DNA of 64,000 bases from Actinomucor elegans (Eukaryota > Mucoromycota > Mucoromycetes > Mucorales > Mucoraceae): NCBI GenBank assembly GCA_026027325.1, contig JAMSLZ010000006.1, forward strand, positions 496,001 through 560,000, written 5' to 3'. This document shows positions 24,863 to 36,933 of the stretch, in pieces; the first letter of the stretch is position 1, and every line of letters begins with the position of its first letter. The notes under the pieces are model-generated. The model did not search any database. It was not told the origin of the DNA and was given only the letters and a program-made list of their open reading frames with translations. Position numbers and translations under genes: made by a program.

Positions 24863-26127
24863 TAATGGAAGTGCTACGAGTAGTACATTTAAGCCAAGTA
24901 CTATAAATATGTAGTTTCTGAAAACGGGATCGAAATAATCGATTAATCTTCTTGGGTGATCTTGATTTAATGGGGCATCCAAAGGTTAGTAATATTCATA
25001 ACAGACTGTTACAATTATTAGACCTATCATTTGACTGGATTACAGCGAGGATGTTATAGAATAATGGTGGACTATACTATATGCATTTTGTAAGCTAGAA
25101 CTAATGATCCACAGATTTCTCCACGGATCCTGGCCTATTCCCAGTGATTATGTAATACTCAATGTTTACAACAAGCAGCCACATCCATATTCATTTGTGC
25201 TATTTCCACTTGTAAAGTAAGATTCCACTTTGATTTCCCTATACAGCTCACATCATCCGCTAAAATACTGGAATATACATGGCTTTTGCTAGATAATAGA
25301 ATAATCAAATATATCGTCTTTTACTTTGCAACTTTTTTATTCCAAATCAATAATAAATCACTTCAGGGTTGACTATCACAATGATCTAAACTAAATAACC
25401 ATCATAAGCTCACCTAATAAAAGTACACTCAAAAACGTACAATTGCGTGTATATATAACAATGAACAATTGAGGTATGAACTTAATTCTCGGCAAGTGCA
25501 TAAAACGAATTGCACTCGTTCAGACATGTATAAATTTGCGACACTACCTGTTTGTAATAAAATCTTAAAAGAACATGATCATATAACAACATCTTAGTTG
25601 TCTACGTTGAGATTTTTGTATTTACTTTGTTAAAAAGCTTTCAGTGCTCGGAGAAAATTGAATTATATATAGATTATATTAAAACGAAGAAAATATAGCT
25701 TCCTCTACCGTGGGACAATTTGTATTTTTAGATGCGTGAATTCTATTTCTGAGCCTCGAAATCCATAATCATTTTTATTCGTTGATGGTAATTAACAAGT
25801 TTAGTTTCTCATCAATACATAGAAGAGAAAATAGTCTTTGAAGTCAATATACCCTTGAAATTGCAGCGCATCGTGGAAAAATTCTGAAGGATTCTAACAA
25901 TATAGAAGCGGTTGGCTTTCAAAATGATATTGTCTTCTTGTTTTGTTACAAAACTAGCGTCATTGAATGGAAAATTTAATTCTTTACAGGCCATATAGCT
26001 TTGATGATGTATGCTTGTATTTACCATTCTGTATAAGGCTGTTTGTATTTTTGTTTTAATTGTTGAAACCTGTAAATTTCTTCCTAGAAAATTGACATAA
26101 TACACTTTTTAGCACGAGAGATATCGT

Positions 26128-26191
26128 TTGACCTCGGTCAAATGTCGCATTTGACTAGTTGTTCATGTTCTGAATGAGAAGCTGCATCTGT
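26128..26191 (-). repeat. Dispersed spacer repeat, copy E
   Basis: On the minus strand: GATGCAGCTTCTCATTC, then AGAACATGAACAACTAG, then TCAAATGCGACATTTGACC. It keeps the palindromic right block perfectly and is one of the best copies. Confidence 0.75.
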
Positions 26192-26835
26192 TTAAACCTC
26201 AATTTGACTTGAATGTGTTACTACAAATAACATATGGCAAAAACGCTTCAGACTGGCTATTGGGCAGTGTATGCACGAAATAACGCGTCTTTCTCTAAAT
26301 ACCAGCTAACCAATTTGGCTTGATTGTTTTTATGAGACATTACATGTGCTTCTTCAGGGAACTCCGAGGCACGTACCAAGAAGGATTCCTAATTGTCAGC
26401 GGGTTCTATTCCTTGAAAAGGGAATTGTGCCCTATAAGCCAACGGCTTCCCAGTAAAACGTGTTTCTCCCAGCAGAAATTACCCTGTCTTTGAATAAAAT
26501 TCACACCACATTTAATTAATTTATTATCTTTTCTTCTCATCTCTATTCTTGATTCCATTTGTTATCACATTAGCTCTCCAACTGTTATATAGGCCCTTTT
26601 ATTAACTAACAAAAAGACAAAACCCTTCTTATATCTTATACATTACAATAAACCCTAACCAGAATGATGGCATTACTCCTTTAACTACCGAAAAAACTAC
26701 GCACTTCGTATACACAATAACAAAGAAAATCAATGAACCTTTAGTCCACAACACATATCCTATACATATAAAAAAAGAAAATCTCCCCTTTCACCTTCCC
26801 ATCTGTCTATATATAATCAAAGAAAAATACCCTAA

Positions 26836-27978
26836 ATGTCGACTACTGAAGAACATTGGAATCATATCTCAAAAAACATGATTGATAAAGTCGTTGATCA
26901 ATATCAACTTGTTGAAGAATTAGGTCGAGGATCCTATGGTTGTCTGTTCTTGGGTCAATCCATGGTGGATAATGCCTATGTAGCTGTTAAGGTTCTGTGT
27001 AAAAAGGGTCTTGATGAAGCACAGCTTGCATTACAGCAATTGGAAATCGATATCCAGCAAAGTCTCAAGCACCCTCATCTATTGGGTCTCGACCATGTCA
27101 TTCAGGAACAAGACTATGTATTCATGATTATGGAACTGTGTGATGGTGGTGACTTGTTTGAATTCGTCGTGAATCACCCATCGCTCAATGATCAAGCCAT
27201 TCGATCTATCTTTTGCCAAATTTTGGATGCAGTGGAATACATGCATCAGAACCAGATTTACCATCGTGATATCAAACTAGAAAACATTTTACTTCAGCAA
27301 GATACGATTTGTAAAGTAGCAGATTTTGGATTGGCCACCAAAGAACGTTATTCTTTGGATTTCGGCTGTGGATCAACAACTTATCTTGGCCCCGAACATT
27401 TTGGTGGTAGTCTAGATGAATGTCAAGTGGAGTTTGATCCCTATGATGCGGCTGCTTCCGATATCTGGTCTTTGGGTATTTTATTGTTGGCGTTGTTATT
27501 TGGTAGAAACCCATGGCAAGAAGCAACACAGGAGGATTTAGCGTTTGCTAAATTCAGTTCGGATCCAGTGTCATTGAAAACTTCTTTGTTTCCTGAACTA
27601 TCCAATGATTGTTTGCAGTTCTTGCAGTCTGTTCTTTGTGTCGATCCTTTACAACGAGCTACTGTCCAAGAAATGAAGCAGCAGTTTATTCAGTTGAAAA
27701 CATTGACGGTCGATTACAACGATGAAGACATCTTGCCATTAGATATCCACCCTGTGTCACAAAATAAACCCAACAAGGCTAGTTATGATTCTGCTATCTT
27801 TAGTCAAGATGGTCTTAGTTGGTCTGATATGGTTGAAGAAGATATGTTGTTACAGCAACAGCAATGTCATGAAGGCGATGGAGTGCTAGTAGACCACTTT
27901 CACGATGATGATGAGGAAGAAGAAGAGGATGATGATTTGTTTATTCATAGTCAAGAGAAAGAATCTTGGTGGCTTTAA
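26836..27978 (+). CDS. Serine/threonine protein kinase, Ran1/Sks1/Vhs1-like
   Basis: An intronless 380-residue kinase. The domain spans about 22-300: glycine loop LGRGSYG (29-35), VAVK lysine at 52, catalytic loop YHRDIKLEN (142-150), DFG at 163-165 and a GPE in place of APE at 185-187, followed by SDIWSLGILLLALLFGRNPW. All catalytic residues are present. The short spacing between hinge and catalytic loop and the wording of the motifs resemble fungal Ran1/Sks1/Vhs1 kinases, which act in nutrient signalling and meiosis control; this placement is tentative. The last 80 residues are very acidic and Gln-rich. No intron interrupts the gene, unlike nearly all its neighbours. Confidence 0.88.
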   Translation: MSTTEEHWNHISKNMIDKVVDQYQLVEELGRGSYGCLFLGQSMVDNAYVAVKVLCKKGLDEAQLALQQLEIDIQQSLKHPHLLGLDHVIQEQDYVFMIMELCDGGDLFEFVVNHPSLNDQAIRSIFCQILDAVEYMHQNQIYHRDIKLENILLQQDTICKVADFGLATKERYSLDFGCGSTTYLGPEHFGGSLDECQVEFDPYDAAASDIWSLGILLLALLFGRNPWQEATQEDLAFAKFSSDPVSLKTSLFPELSNDCLQFLQSVLCVDPLQRATVQEMKQQFIQLKTLTVDYNDEDILPLDIHPVSQNKPNKASYDSAIFSQDGLSWSDMVEEDMLLQQQQCHEGDGVLVDHFHDDDEEEEEDDDLFIHSQEKESWWL

Positions 27979-28244
27979 ACAAATAAATAAATATATATAT
28001 ATATAAAAAAAAAAAAAAGCAAAGCTTTTGTCTGAAGTCCTTTGATATTAACGAAATGGCTGATCTTTGCATTTCATTGGTAGATAACACACTTGAATAG
28101 TGATTGGCTGATTATCAGCCAAATCCCAATAATTTGTTTCTAAGTTATTTATACTTTGAACCGCCGCTTCAACCTGAATAGCAACCAGGTAAAAGGCTTC
28201 TTCTATTCTTCTTTTCCTTTCCTCTTCTAAACATAAACGTCAAA

Positions 28245-29546
28245 ATGGCGCCAACAACTCAACAATGTCTAGAATCTTCTATGCTTTGGTTAGCCATGTA
28301 TTTCTTTTTAAACTTGGGTTTAACCCTCTATAATAAAGTAATCATGGCCATGTTTCAGTTCCCTTTTCCTTGGGCACTCACTGCTATTCATACACTATGT
28401 GGTACGATAGGTTCTTATATCTTTTGGAAATTGGGCCTCTTTAAACCTGCAAACCTTGGTGAAAGAGAGAACATGGTCATGTTGATGTTTTCTGTACTAT
28501 ACACTATCAACATTGCTATCAGTAACGTTTCTCTGTAAGTAAAATCACACAAGTTTAATTATCCAACAACTAACTCTTGTTCTGTTCACTGTAGTAACTT
28601 GGTAACTGTGCCTGTAAGTATACTATTCTCGGTCAAAAAAGAGGAAATCTCGGTATGAATGCTAATTTTGATTCTCATCTCGAACTTTAATAGTTTCATC
28701 AAGTAGTAAGAGCGATGACACCTGTATTCACGGTCATGTTGAACGTAATGTTCTTGAAAAAGATGTATTCGGGCAAAGTGTACATTTCTTTGATTCCTGT
28801 AAGTTTGAATAAAGAGATCAAGGGCAAACAAACTCATTTTATGGATAGGTCATTGCTGGTGTGGCATTCGCCACATTTGGAGATTACAACTACACAGCCA
28901 TGGGTTTCTTCTTGACTGTGTTGGGCACTATTCTGGCTGCTATTAAAACAGTAGTAACAAACCGTGTTCAAGTGGGACGTCTCAAACTTCATCCTTTGGA
29001 TTTATTATTAAGAATGTCTCCACTGGCCTTTATCCAAACCATGCTCTACTCTTATGCTACTGGTGAGATGGCATTGGTGCAGGAATACTACAGAAACAAT
29101 ATGACATTGTCTGTCTTTTTGGCATTGCTATTAAATGGTATCATTGCTTTCTTTTTGAATGTCGTGAGCTTTACTGCCAATAAGAAGACTTCTGCATTAA
29201 CAATGACTGTTGCAGGTAAATGTGTATTGACGGATCTATGGGCAGAAACTGATTAGAACCATCGTAGGCAATGTGAAGCAGGTTCTTTCTATTGTATTGG
29301 CAGTCATCATTTTTGATCTCAGTATTACAATGACGAACGGTTTAGGTATTATATTGACATTGGCAGGTGGTGCTTGGTATAGGTAAGTTTGTTTTGAACA
29401 ATGGATATCAAGAGACTTACATGTACGATAGTAATGTGCAATTGCATGAGAACAAAAAGAGGAGTAAGTTATTAGGCGGTGAATCACTATTAGGTGTTAG
29501 TGATAAGAATGACAATGAACTGTCAAATATCAAATCTCAAAAATAG
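28245..29546 (+). CDS. Triose-phosphate/nucleotide-sugar transporter family membrane protein
   Basis: A Golgi/ER-type solute carrier of the TPT (DMT) family. Six exons (28245-28534, 28595-28613, 28694-28798, 28849-29215, 29268-29382, 29432-29546) encode 336 residues with about ten hydrophobic segments. The conserved core reads LVTVPFHQVVRAMTPVFTVM, and later NVVSFTANKKTSALTMTVAG followed by NVKQVLSIVLAVIIFDLSIT. The Lys and Thr in TANKKTSALT match residues conserved in this family. The tail is hydrophilic with Lys near the end (SQK), compatible with a cytosolic C-terminus. Exon 2 is only 19 nt. The substrate cannot be told from sequence. Confidence 0.9.
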
Positions 29547-30272
29547 TCCTCTTTCATCCACGAAAAAACTGAAAAAAAAACACTTCTATAGAATGATTCC
29601 CTTTATTTAATTCTTTATTGCAGAAATCCACAGTTTAATACTAAATGTAATAAAGTATACAATAGCTAAGAAATAGATATGTGTATATTCGATGATGGTG
29701 CAACCTCAGATCATTAATGACCCACGTTGTGTGTTCTTATTTAAGCATTTAAGCCAGCTCAAAAGCGTTTAAATTTTTACAAGTATAGTATCAAATAAAA
29801 GCCATCGATATGCATTCCCTTTATGATGCTACTAGTATCAGTTTCATAGGTTTGCACTTGTAGTTGAATGGGTCTAACATTCTAAAAAAAAAAAAAAAAT
29901 GAGGGGCTTCGTGGCTGGAACACAGGGCTTGGTTCTCATTAGCCAATAAACAAACACATAAAACTGATTCCGAGCGTGTATAATAGATATTGCTTAATAG
30001 ACCTATAATTGGTCTATGCGCCATTTAATACAATTCCAGGTAGCATTGCACGAGATAAACTGACATTCAGGCGAGGATAACAGGTCTGAGAGAAAACTCA
30101 GCGGCATTAGATAGAAAGCTAATTGGGCATGCACAGCGGACTCACGTTACCGATGTTTACTAAACAGCCAATTTGAGCAACGCAGATCTGGATACCTCAA
30201 GATGGATAGACTGTGTGATATAGAAATCAACAAATGATTTGTGTATATTCATTATGACTTGGGTTCCTGAAT

Positions 30273-30300
30273 GGTGTAGTAGCTCATTCTGAACCACAAC
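30273..30300 (+). repeat. Dispersed spacer repeat, partial copy G
   Basis: Keeps only the left block (GTAGTAGCTCATTCTGAAC). Confidence 0.45.
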
Positions 30301-30927
30301 TTATGTTACAGTCCAGTCAGCTAATGAAATTATGTATGTTTTAGCTCAAGACTCGCCGATGAGACTTCATTCTTCTAAGAAGAACACTAGCTACTGTAAA
30401 AGAGCATATCATTGAGCAACTAATCCCGTATGCTTATTATTATATTTGATACTTTCGTATTACAAGCAGCGAAATCGTGCAATTCAGTATATTTGAAAGA
30501 GAAAAGTGATTTTGAGTAGTTTAGATAGTAGTTCTATACTCATGAAACAAAGGATGGCTGTCAGCTGTGAGCTATAGATTGATATAACATTCCATTTACT
30601 GACATCATAACAGGGTTTTTTACTGTATACTTTGTACTGATTGTATTCTTCTGAAATAGAAGAAATGATGATTGGTTCCATGTATAACATATAGTCTGAT
30701 TTGTGGCCATTGCAATATGTTTGATGCCTTACAATTGGAAAACGTTCGAACGCATACACTTGCTCATTTTTAATGCGAGTATCTTGTCAGGCGCGACACT
30801 TGACAAAGATTGAGTGAGATATCTATAGATTATTAGTTTGAAGCTATATCCATATCTCATTTAAAGACTCGTTATGTATTAGAATAGTATATCAATAGTA
30901 TTTCAATTGATCAAAATTTGCAGTAAA

Positions 30928-31010
30928 GATAGTAGCTCATTTTGAGTATGCACTGCATAATCATCAAATGCGACATTTGATTGAGAACAGTCAAGAGATT
31001 TATAAACCAT
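30928..31010 (+). repeat. Dispersed spacer repeat, copy F
   Basis: Reads GTAGCTCATTTTGAGTATG, CACTGCATAATCA, then TCAAATGCGACATTTGATTG and an extension with AGATTTATAAACCATTAG. The right block is a perfect 7-bp inverted repeat around CGA. Confidence 0.75.
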
Positions 31011-31931
31011 TAGAATCAGGCCATACTCAATGCATGCTCTCCACAACCATTCATTAAAATGTAATTACCTACTAAGTTGTCAGAATAATGGCTTTATTCA
31101 ATATAGTATATACTTCTCTTTCAACATGTGCAAGTCATTAAATAGAATATTATTAAATCTGAGTCGATCAAATGTTGAAAACAACCCCATTTCAGAAAAA
31201 TGCCAAGGTATATCTTTAGGCCTAGCGCTTCAAAGATTCTTTTATGTAATGTGAAAATGATGCTTTCGTAACGCGGTTATGCGTATAATAGGTAGAGCAT
31301 AGAAAAGAAATGATCAATCCGAGTATTTCATTCGATATTTCTATAAATGTGCCATTCAAACATAATAACGTCCCCAAATTGTGGGCTGCGACAGTTTCAT
31401 TTTAGAGTCGGATCATTTCCAATATCTCTATGTACATTTCTCAACCATTCTCTGCTTAATGGTGCAACAAATTAGTGATCTATACTCAAAGTAAGCAGCT
31501 ACTAAAATATCATTTAACTAAAAGTACAAAGAGTATATCATGTAAACTAACGATTGACGGTAATATTCAAACATTTTATACAGCCTAGGTCTGATTCGTA
31601 TTTGACAAGCAATTGATAGTCAAAGAGAGCTGTTGTATCTATTAGAGCTTTCCTTTAATCCAAATACAATGAATCCGTTTTATTTCTTAACTATATATAT
31701 GTATGTATATATATATATATATATCTTTTGTACATAAATTAGATAGAATAATGCTCTGCTGAATGTTCAACTGGTCTCCACAGAGTCAACAACCACACCT
31801 ATTTGAACTTTTTCTAAAGATAAACTTGCTTCCCATTTTCCAACCGAAACTACAAATAAATTTATTCTTGCTGTATCCGCGTTAAAATCGTTGTATACTG
31901 CGTTATGTGTAATATGATGGTTTTTATTTGT

Positions 31932-33398
31932 TTAGTTTTTGGGAAATACAGGACGATAATACATGGTAGTGACATACTAGAAAGAAAAGATGAGTACACA
32001 TTACATAAACTGTGAGGGTTACATTACCTTTTTTCTATATCTTGAAGTGGTTGCTAGTGCCATTACATTATCTTTTATAGAACAAGCATACAAGTGGTTC
32101 AAAGTGACATGATTTGGTTCGTGTAATACCGAATTATCTTCTTCGCTGACTGTTTGAGAGTTTAACAAGACCTTTTCAAGGTGTGGAGGTAATCCAGGTG
32201 GCTGTGGCTGCTTCTTTTCCCATTCTTTTTTCTGATCTTGATCCTGTTCGTTTAAACTAGCCAGTTGAAGTAATTCGGCTGGGATTGTGGTGGAGTATTT
32301 GTCATTATCAGAAGAAGATACAGTTGATAAATCACCAAAATCTTCGTTATGATCTTGTTCATCGTCTTCATCCATCACTTGTAGATAATTGACCAAGTTA
32401 CCGTCAGGATCGGTTGCAGTTTCCATATCGTTTGAGCATTTCCATTCATCATCCACAATAAACTTAAGCCTATGCGTACCAGGTGGTAACTCAAGTACTG
32501 CACTGAAATCATGTACACTACAAGGCAGTTCTCGGTTATTTGTCCATTGTCCAAACGGCTTACTAGGACTTACCTTTTAATCAATTTGATCTTGTGCTTC
32601 CATCCGTTGAATGTACCAGTTATGTATACGTTATTTCCGCCTTGAGTCCATGTGATGATAGTAGGGACGCCTATGATAAGATATTAGTTATGCGAAAACT
32701 ACCGAATAGACGGATCTACCTTGATTTGCGGTGATTTTAGGTTGTACTACCGAGGAAGAAGTTGTAGATGGTTGTTGATTTGCTGCTGTAGTAGAAGCAG
32801 TAGCACTCGTATTCGTAGTACTTGTAAGGATATTAGTCAAATCTTCATCATTTTCAGAGTCACGCGTGACGCTCATGCCGCGCGTACGATAGTAAGGACC
32901 GCTGATAGAAGCGCGATGATGCCAAGAGGAAGTGGAAGAAGATAAAGAACCATACCAAGGGCTTGCTGCACCTGTGCTGGAAACCCAACCTGATTTACCA
33001 GTTGACACAGGTACTGCTTTTGGCGCTGTAGTGGTTTCTGGTTGCATTTCATTATCTTTATTGTTATCTGCTTCCTTCATTGGAATGGGTTCTGCACTTG
33101 TTGTTGTGATTGTAGGTATGCTAGCTTCTTGGATTGGGGAGTCTTCGGGTGACCAATGGTGTGGCTGAGTAAATTCCGTATTGGCTGTTGGTTCTGGTAT
33201 ACTTGATTGATAAGATTGGCGCTTATGTGAGGTAGAAGAAGAAGACGTAGTAGAGGAAGACGAGGTTGGTTTTTCAATTGAATTTATAATGTCACTACCG
33301 CTACTTTGTCTCTTTAATTCTGCTTGTTGTTGTGAATGTTGTGAATGTTGGTAAGAAGCAACTAAATTATTTCCTTCTGTTGAATTCGAATTTCCCAT
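31932..33398 (-). CDS. SNF1/AMPK complex beta subunit
   Basis: The scaffold and glycogen-sensing subunit of the energy-sensing SNF1/AMPK kinase. Exons 33398-32720, 32670-32574, 32517-32028 and 31976-31932 encode 436 residues. The start is set at MGNSNSTEG, 12 nt inside the open frame, because Gly-2 fits the N-myristoylation known for the family. Residues 1-220 are Ser/Thr/Gln-rich. A CBM48 glycogen-binding domain follows (VPTIITWTQGGNNVYITGTF, NGWKHKIKL, then FSAVLELPPGTHRLKFIVDD). The C-terminal ASC domain binds alpha and gamma subunits: PPGLPPHLEKVLLNS, NHVTLNHLYACSIKDNVMAL and YRKKYVTTMYYRP. An intron splits the CBM48 domain. The gene for CK2 beta lies just upstream in the same orientation. 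Confidence 0.95.
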
Positions 33399-34403
33399 TG
33401 ACTTTTTCAACTATATATAAAGTGGTTTTGTACAGTGAAGGATACGAAAATAAAAAGATTTGCTTAAATGTGCCCACACGCTGGTCTGGGTTTGAATTCA
33501 GATTTGCAAAAGGTAGACCCCTACAACTTACTTCTCGAGCCTTTGTGCTCGCTTTTTTAGCTGTAGTCTTCAGCCTTTGAGGCATACTTTTTAGTAGAAA
33601 AAAGTTTGATATATATTAAAGTATGTTATTTACATGAAGACTTATTATCCTAAAAATGAAAACCCAAAAAACCAACATAATTCCATATATTTGCACAAAA
33701 GCTAGCTATATCATTACTCTGTTCGATATGAAGTTTTTTAGTGAAAAACTAACTAGTAGGCTTTCTGTGCATCGCTTTCTTTTTTCATTACTTAAACACT
33801 AGATTAAAATGAGCAAAAAACAATTTCGATCCAAAATCACCTTTAAGCATTAATCCTGTTCAATGACCGACCACCAATTATGTTCATTTTAAATTCGAAA
33901 CATCTTGTTTTGAGATGGAGGATTTGGCTGTGATAACATCTTTTTTTTTTTTGTGCATTTCAGACAATGCATATACATAAATACTTTGCTTTATAATATA
34001 TATATTTGTGACTGATGGATATCAATATATATAAGTGTTAAAAATTGATATAGGCCGATAAGCGGAGATTGCAATTACTAAACCCAAGATGATCCGTGAG
34101 CATCGCTCCAGATCAGGAACAAAACGAGATGAGTCTTTGTGTTCCCGAAAATACATAAAACAAATCACGCCCTTTCATATGAACGGGATTATACATTGGT
34201 ACAGACCTTAAAAGTAGATATATGCATGCATCTATATATTCTTGATACCTCATTAAAATCACGTCTAAATCAACAATGAGCAGGGATATTATAACGGCTT
34301 CTAGGAAAAATAAAGAACAAACCATAATCTAACTTGTATAGTACAGCTGCAAAGATATGGTGCCCCATTTCTTCAGTTGCTATCTAATCCTAAAAATGGA
34401 ATT
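33399..34403. other. Spacer between AMPK-beta and CK2-beta genes
   Basis: About 1 kb. The 33399-33600 part is the likely leader and promoter of the AMPK-beta gene; the rest is AT-rich with short A and T runs. No gene is supported. Confidence 0.5.
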
Positions 34404-35263
34404 TTATTTTTGGGAAGCTTCTTGTTGGTTATTAGTAGCATTATTCTCTAATGCTCTCAGCTGTCTACTATTATTGCTATTATTGTTTAGCGCTTCTTGT
34501 CTCTTTTTTTCAAATGCTTCACGAGCTTCATCTTGCCATCTTTGCTGTTCGGCAATATCATGAACTTTGAAACCAAAGATACGAGGTACGTATCTTTCAG
34601 TATTCTTTGATGGCAAATAGTTGGAGTGAACTTGAAATAACATATGCGGGAACGATGTACCAAAATACGCTCCATCTATAGCTCCATGGCGTGAAGACTT
34701 TGGATTATATATATCTTCACAACGAGGACAATACAACTTGACAGTCTTGGTCATCGGGATATCTGACAATCCAACTGGAAGTAAAGATTGCATATTACAC
34801 AAGACTCTTGGGCAACGACCAAATTCTGCTCTTTTATACTTGTCCAGCTATTATAACAAAACTGTTTAGTATCACCAACACAATGTTTGATGCCTTTCCA
34901 ATTACCATCTTCATCAATCCACGGCTTGTAATTACAAAACGCGCATGAATCATTCCAAAGAGATGACGCGCAGACTTTTCAATTTGTTCTCTTACTTTTT
35001 CGTCCAATCCTTCTTCATCTATTAAGCAATAAATTATTTCAGCTTTCATGTTGGATTCGCGTTTGTTTCATTTTACCCAAATTGTCTGTAATCATATCTA
35101 AAGCCTCTAAATAATAATGAGGTACTTCAGCACTTAAACCTGTCAGGTTGAATCTATCGAGAATATATTCTTCATCCACTTCACAAAAGTATTCATTTCC
35201 TTTGGTGTCTAGAAACCAATCAATCCAATACTTGGCGTATTCACTATCTGATCCGCTGCTCAT
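34404..35263 (-). CDS. CKB1: Casein kinase 2 regulatory (beta) subunit
   Basis: Dimerises through its zinc finger and tethers two catalytic subunits of CK2. Exons 35263-35077, 35018-34906 and 34847-34404 encode 247 residues. Conserved segments are all present: [20 protein letters not shown] near the start, the acidic stretch [15 protein letters not shown], then [19 protein letters not shown]. The zinc ribbon has CPRVLC and [20 protein letters not shown], followed by [17 protein letters not shown]. The C-terminal tail (about 40 residues) is rich in Asn, Gln and Glu. Fungi often have two paralogues, and whether this is the CKB1 or CKB2 type cannot be decided here; the symbol is the general one. 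Confidence 0.96.
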
Positions 35264-36723
35264 TATGTTTGAATGTCTAAATAAAACGAACGAGTTGATT
35301 AGCATAAAAGAAAAAGTGAAACCAGGTCTGTGCTTACTTGAATTTTGCTGTATTTGATGTAAATTGATTTACGTTGATTGGGGAAAAAACCTTTCGATAA
35401 TAAAGAAGAAAGCAAGTCCTGATAATGGGAAATCAGAATATAGAGCTCACGTGGGACACTATGCCATTAAAGTTTGACCATAAAGTAAAGTAGCCTGTAT
35501 AGGAATCGCCTTGTTGTCCAACAAAAATATGTATACTTGATACACAAGGTCTTTAGAATGCTGTGTTTTTCACGTATAATTATCAGATATGGCTGCCCCT
35601 TCTTCAAGTCTCAAGAGAGAATATCCAAGCAGTAGAAGGTCATACGACACGACAAGCAGATTTATAGTAAGTAGTAGATTAATCCTTGCTATAGCTATGA
35701 TATGTCGATTTCAAGACTCTGTGTTTTTATTTGATTGAATTGGATAATTGGAGATATATGTTATACGCCAATGTACCAGTAGTCGCTTGGTCACATTCAA
35801 TTGAGTGGCATATTTGGCTTGTATGAATAATGCGAGATGTTTATATTATATATTTAATTCTGTTTCGGAGTCCCAGCTCAAGCAAAATGCCTTTTTTCGA
35901 GTTTTTTTCTTTCAATGCTTTATATACGTATTATTGAGATTCTATCGAATACGGTTGCTCACTCCAAATAAGTGGTAATAATCAAATATAACATCAAATG
36001 GGGGTCGGTATAGAGATCTATTAGTTGTCAAATCTAAAATATAATATGAAATGTATATACTTTATAGTCAAATGTTGAAATATAATAAGCTCGTAGTACT
36101 TTGAACAAATGGTAAGACCATTCAGTGCAATGATTTATTTTGAACGCATTATAGGCATTAAATGTGAGATTGTACCAGCATCACTCGGAGAATGTTGAAA
36201 TGCTCTATGTTTAAAATCCAGCTGAACGCTTGATATCTTATTTTCCATTGTATTCGTCCGATTCATGTCAGAAAATGAATAGAAACTAAAAACCCCTTGT
36301 GACATCAAGGATAAAAATGTTTAAGGGTTCTGCTACAATTAGGTTATCTGATTTTTCGATATTAATAGCCTGTGAATTCAGAACCTAATTCAGAATTCTA
36401 TCCTGACCTGCAGATGGGTAATTGGTCTTCTCGCAATGTTCAGTATTAAGAACCTACCAGAGACATCGGGTTTTGCAACCTGCTCGAGATAACTGGGTCC
36501 CAGATGTAAGAGCGTATTATGGTATTTATTTCATTGATTAATATAAAGGTCAATAGTCGCTCTTATTTTTGGCAATAGATACACAGATCGAAATTATGAG
36601 CAAGTCATTTGCTATACGCTAACTCGTTGTTTATTCGCTGGAGATATCTACCGTCTGTAAAGTTGCTATTTGACTGATTATCTGATCATAATTGTAGTTA
36701 TTTTCTCTCTTCGTTTGAATACT
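35264..36723. other. Spacer upstream of CK2-beta gene
   Basis: About 1.5 kb, AT-rich. The first 200 bp is the probable CK2-beta promoter. One diverged copy of the dispersed repeat lies at 36131-36176. No gene is seen. Confidence 0.5.
36131..36176 (+). repeat. Dispersed spacer repeat, diverged copy H
   Basis: TTTATTTTGAACGCATTATAG is followed by GCATTAAATGTGAGATTG; the order of blocks matches the family but the right block is degraded. Confidence 0.5.
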
Positions 36724-36933
36724 ATGATCCCTAGTAGGTTCAAACGTGGTAATGCAGCGACTGCTGATATTTTAGCTGAAAGGAGTAAAAGGCCAAACTA
36801 ATATCAGCAAGACGAGCGACATGTACATTCAAGATATCAATAAAAACTCCAACCTGTTTATCATTAAGCCTCACAAATACACAGCCTTGGTTAAATTAGG
36901 AGGCTCGGTAAGCTCAGCCCTCTCTACTTTTTA
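36724..36933 (+). pseudogene. Short gene relic with one frame break, family unknown
   Basis: From an ATG at 36724 the frame reads MIPSRFKRGNAATADILAER and stops at 36802. The next frame continues protein-like text (GQTNISKTSDMYIQDINKNS, then FIIKPHKYTALVKLGGS) to a stop at 36931-36933. Removing one A from the four-A run at 36787-36790 would join both. A GT at the end of LGGS could be a donor, so this may be a fragment of a spliced gene. I do not recognise the family, and chance similarity to coding sequence is possible. Confidence 0.35.

Larger units (their letters stand above)
23863..26835. other. Long spacer before the kinase gene
   Basis: Almost 3 kb with no supported gene; frames at 24386-24574 and 25812-26105 (both minus) lack motifs. 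It holds two minus-strand copies of the dispersed repeat (24822-24862, 26128-26191). The last 300 bp is C/A-rich on the plus strand with a TATATATAA at about 26810, consistent with the promoter and leader of the kinase gene. Confidence 0.5.
29547..31931. other. Spacer between transporter and AMPK-beta genes
   Basis: About 2.4 kb between convergent genes. No gene is supported. It contains one clear copy of the dispersed repeat (30928-31010), a partial one (30273-30300) and a TA-rich microsatellite at 31691-31724. Confidence 0.5.

Noticed and set aside
32518..32573. In-frame insertion in the AMPK-beta CBM48 domain
   Set aside because: It has a GTAAGT donor, TTGTAG acceptor and AATAAC branch site, and its removal joins the conserved text KLIK to SVHDFSAVLEL, so it is an intron.
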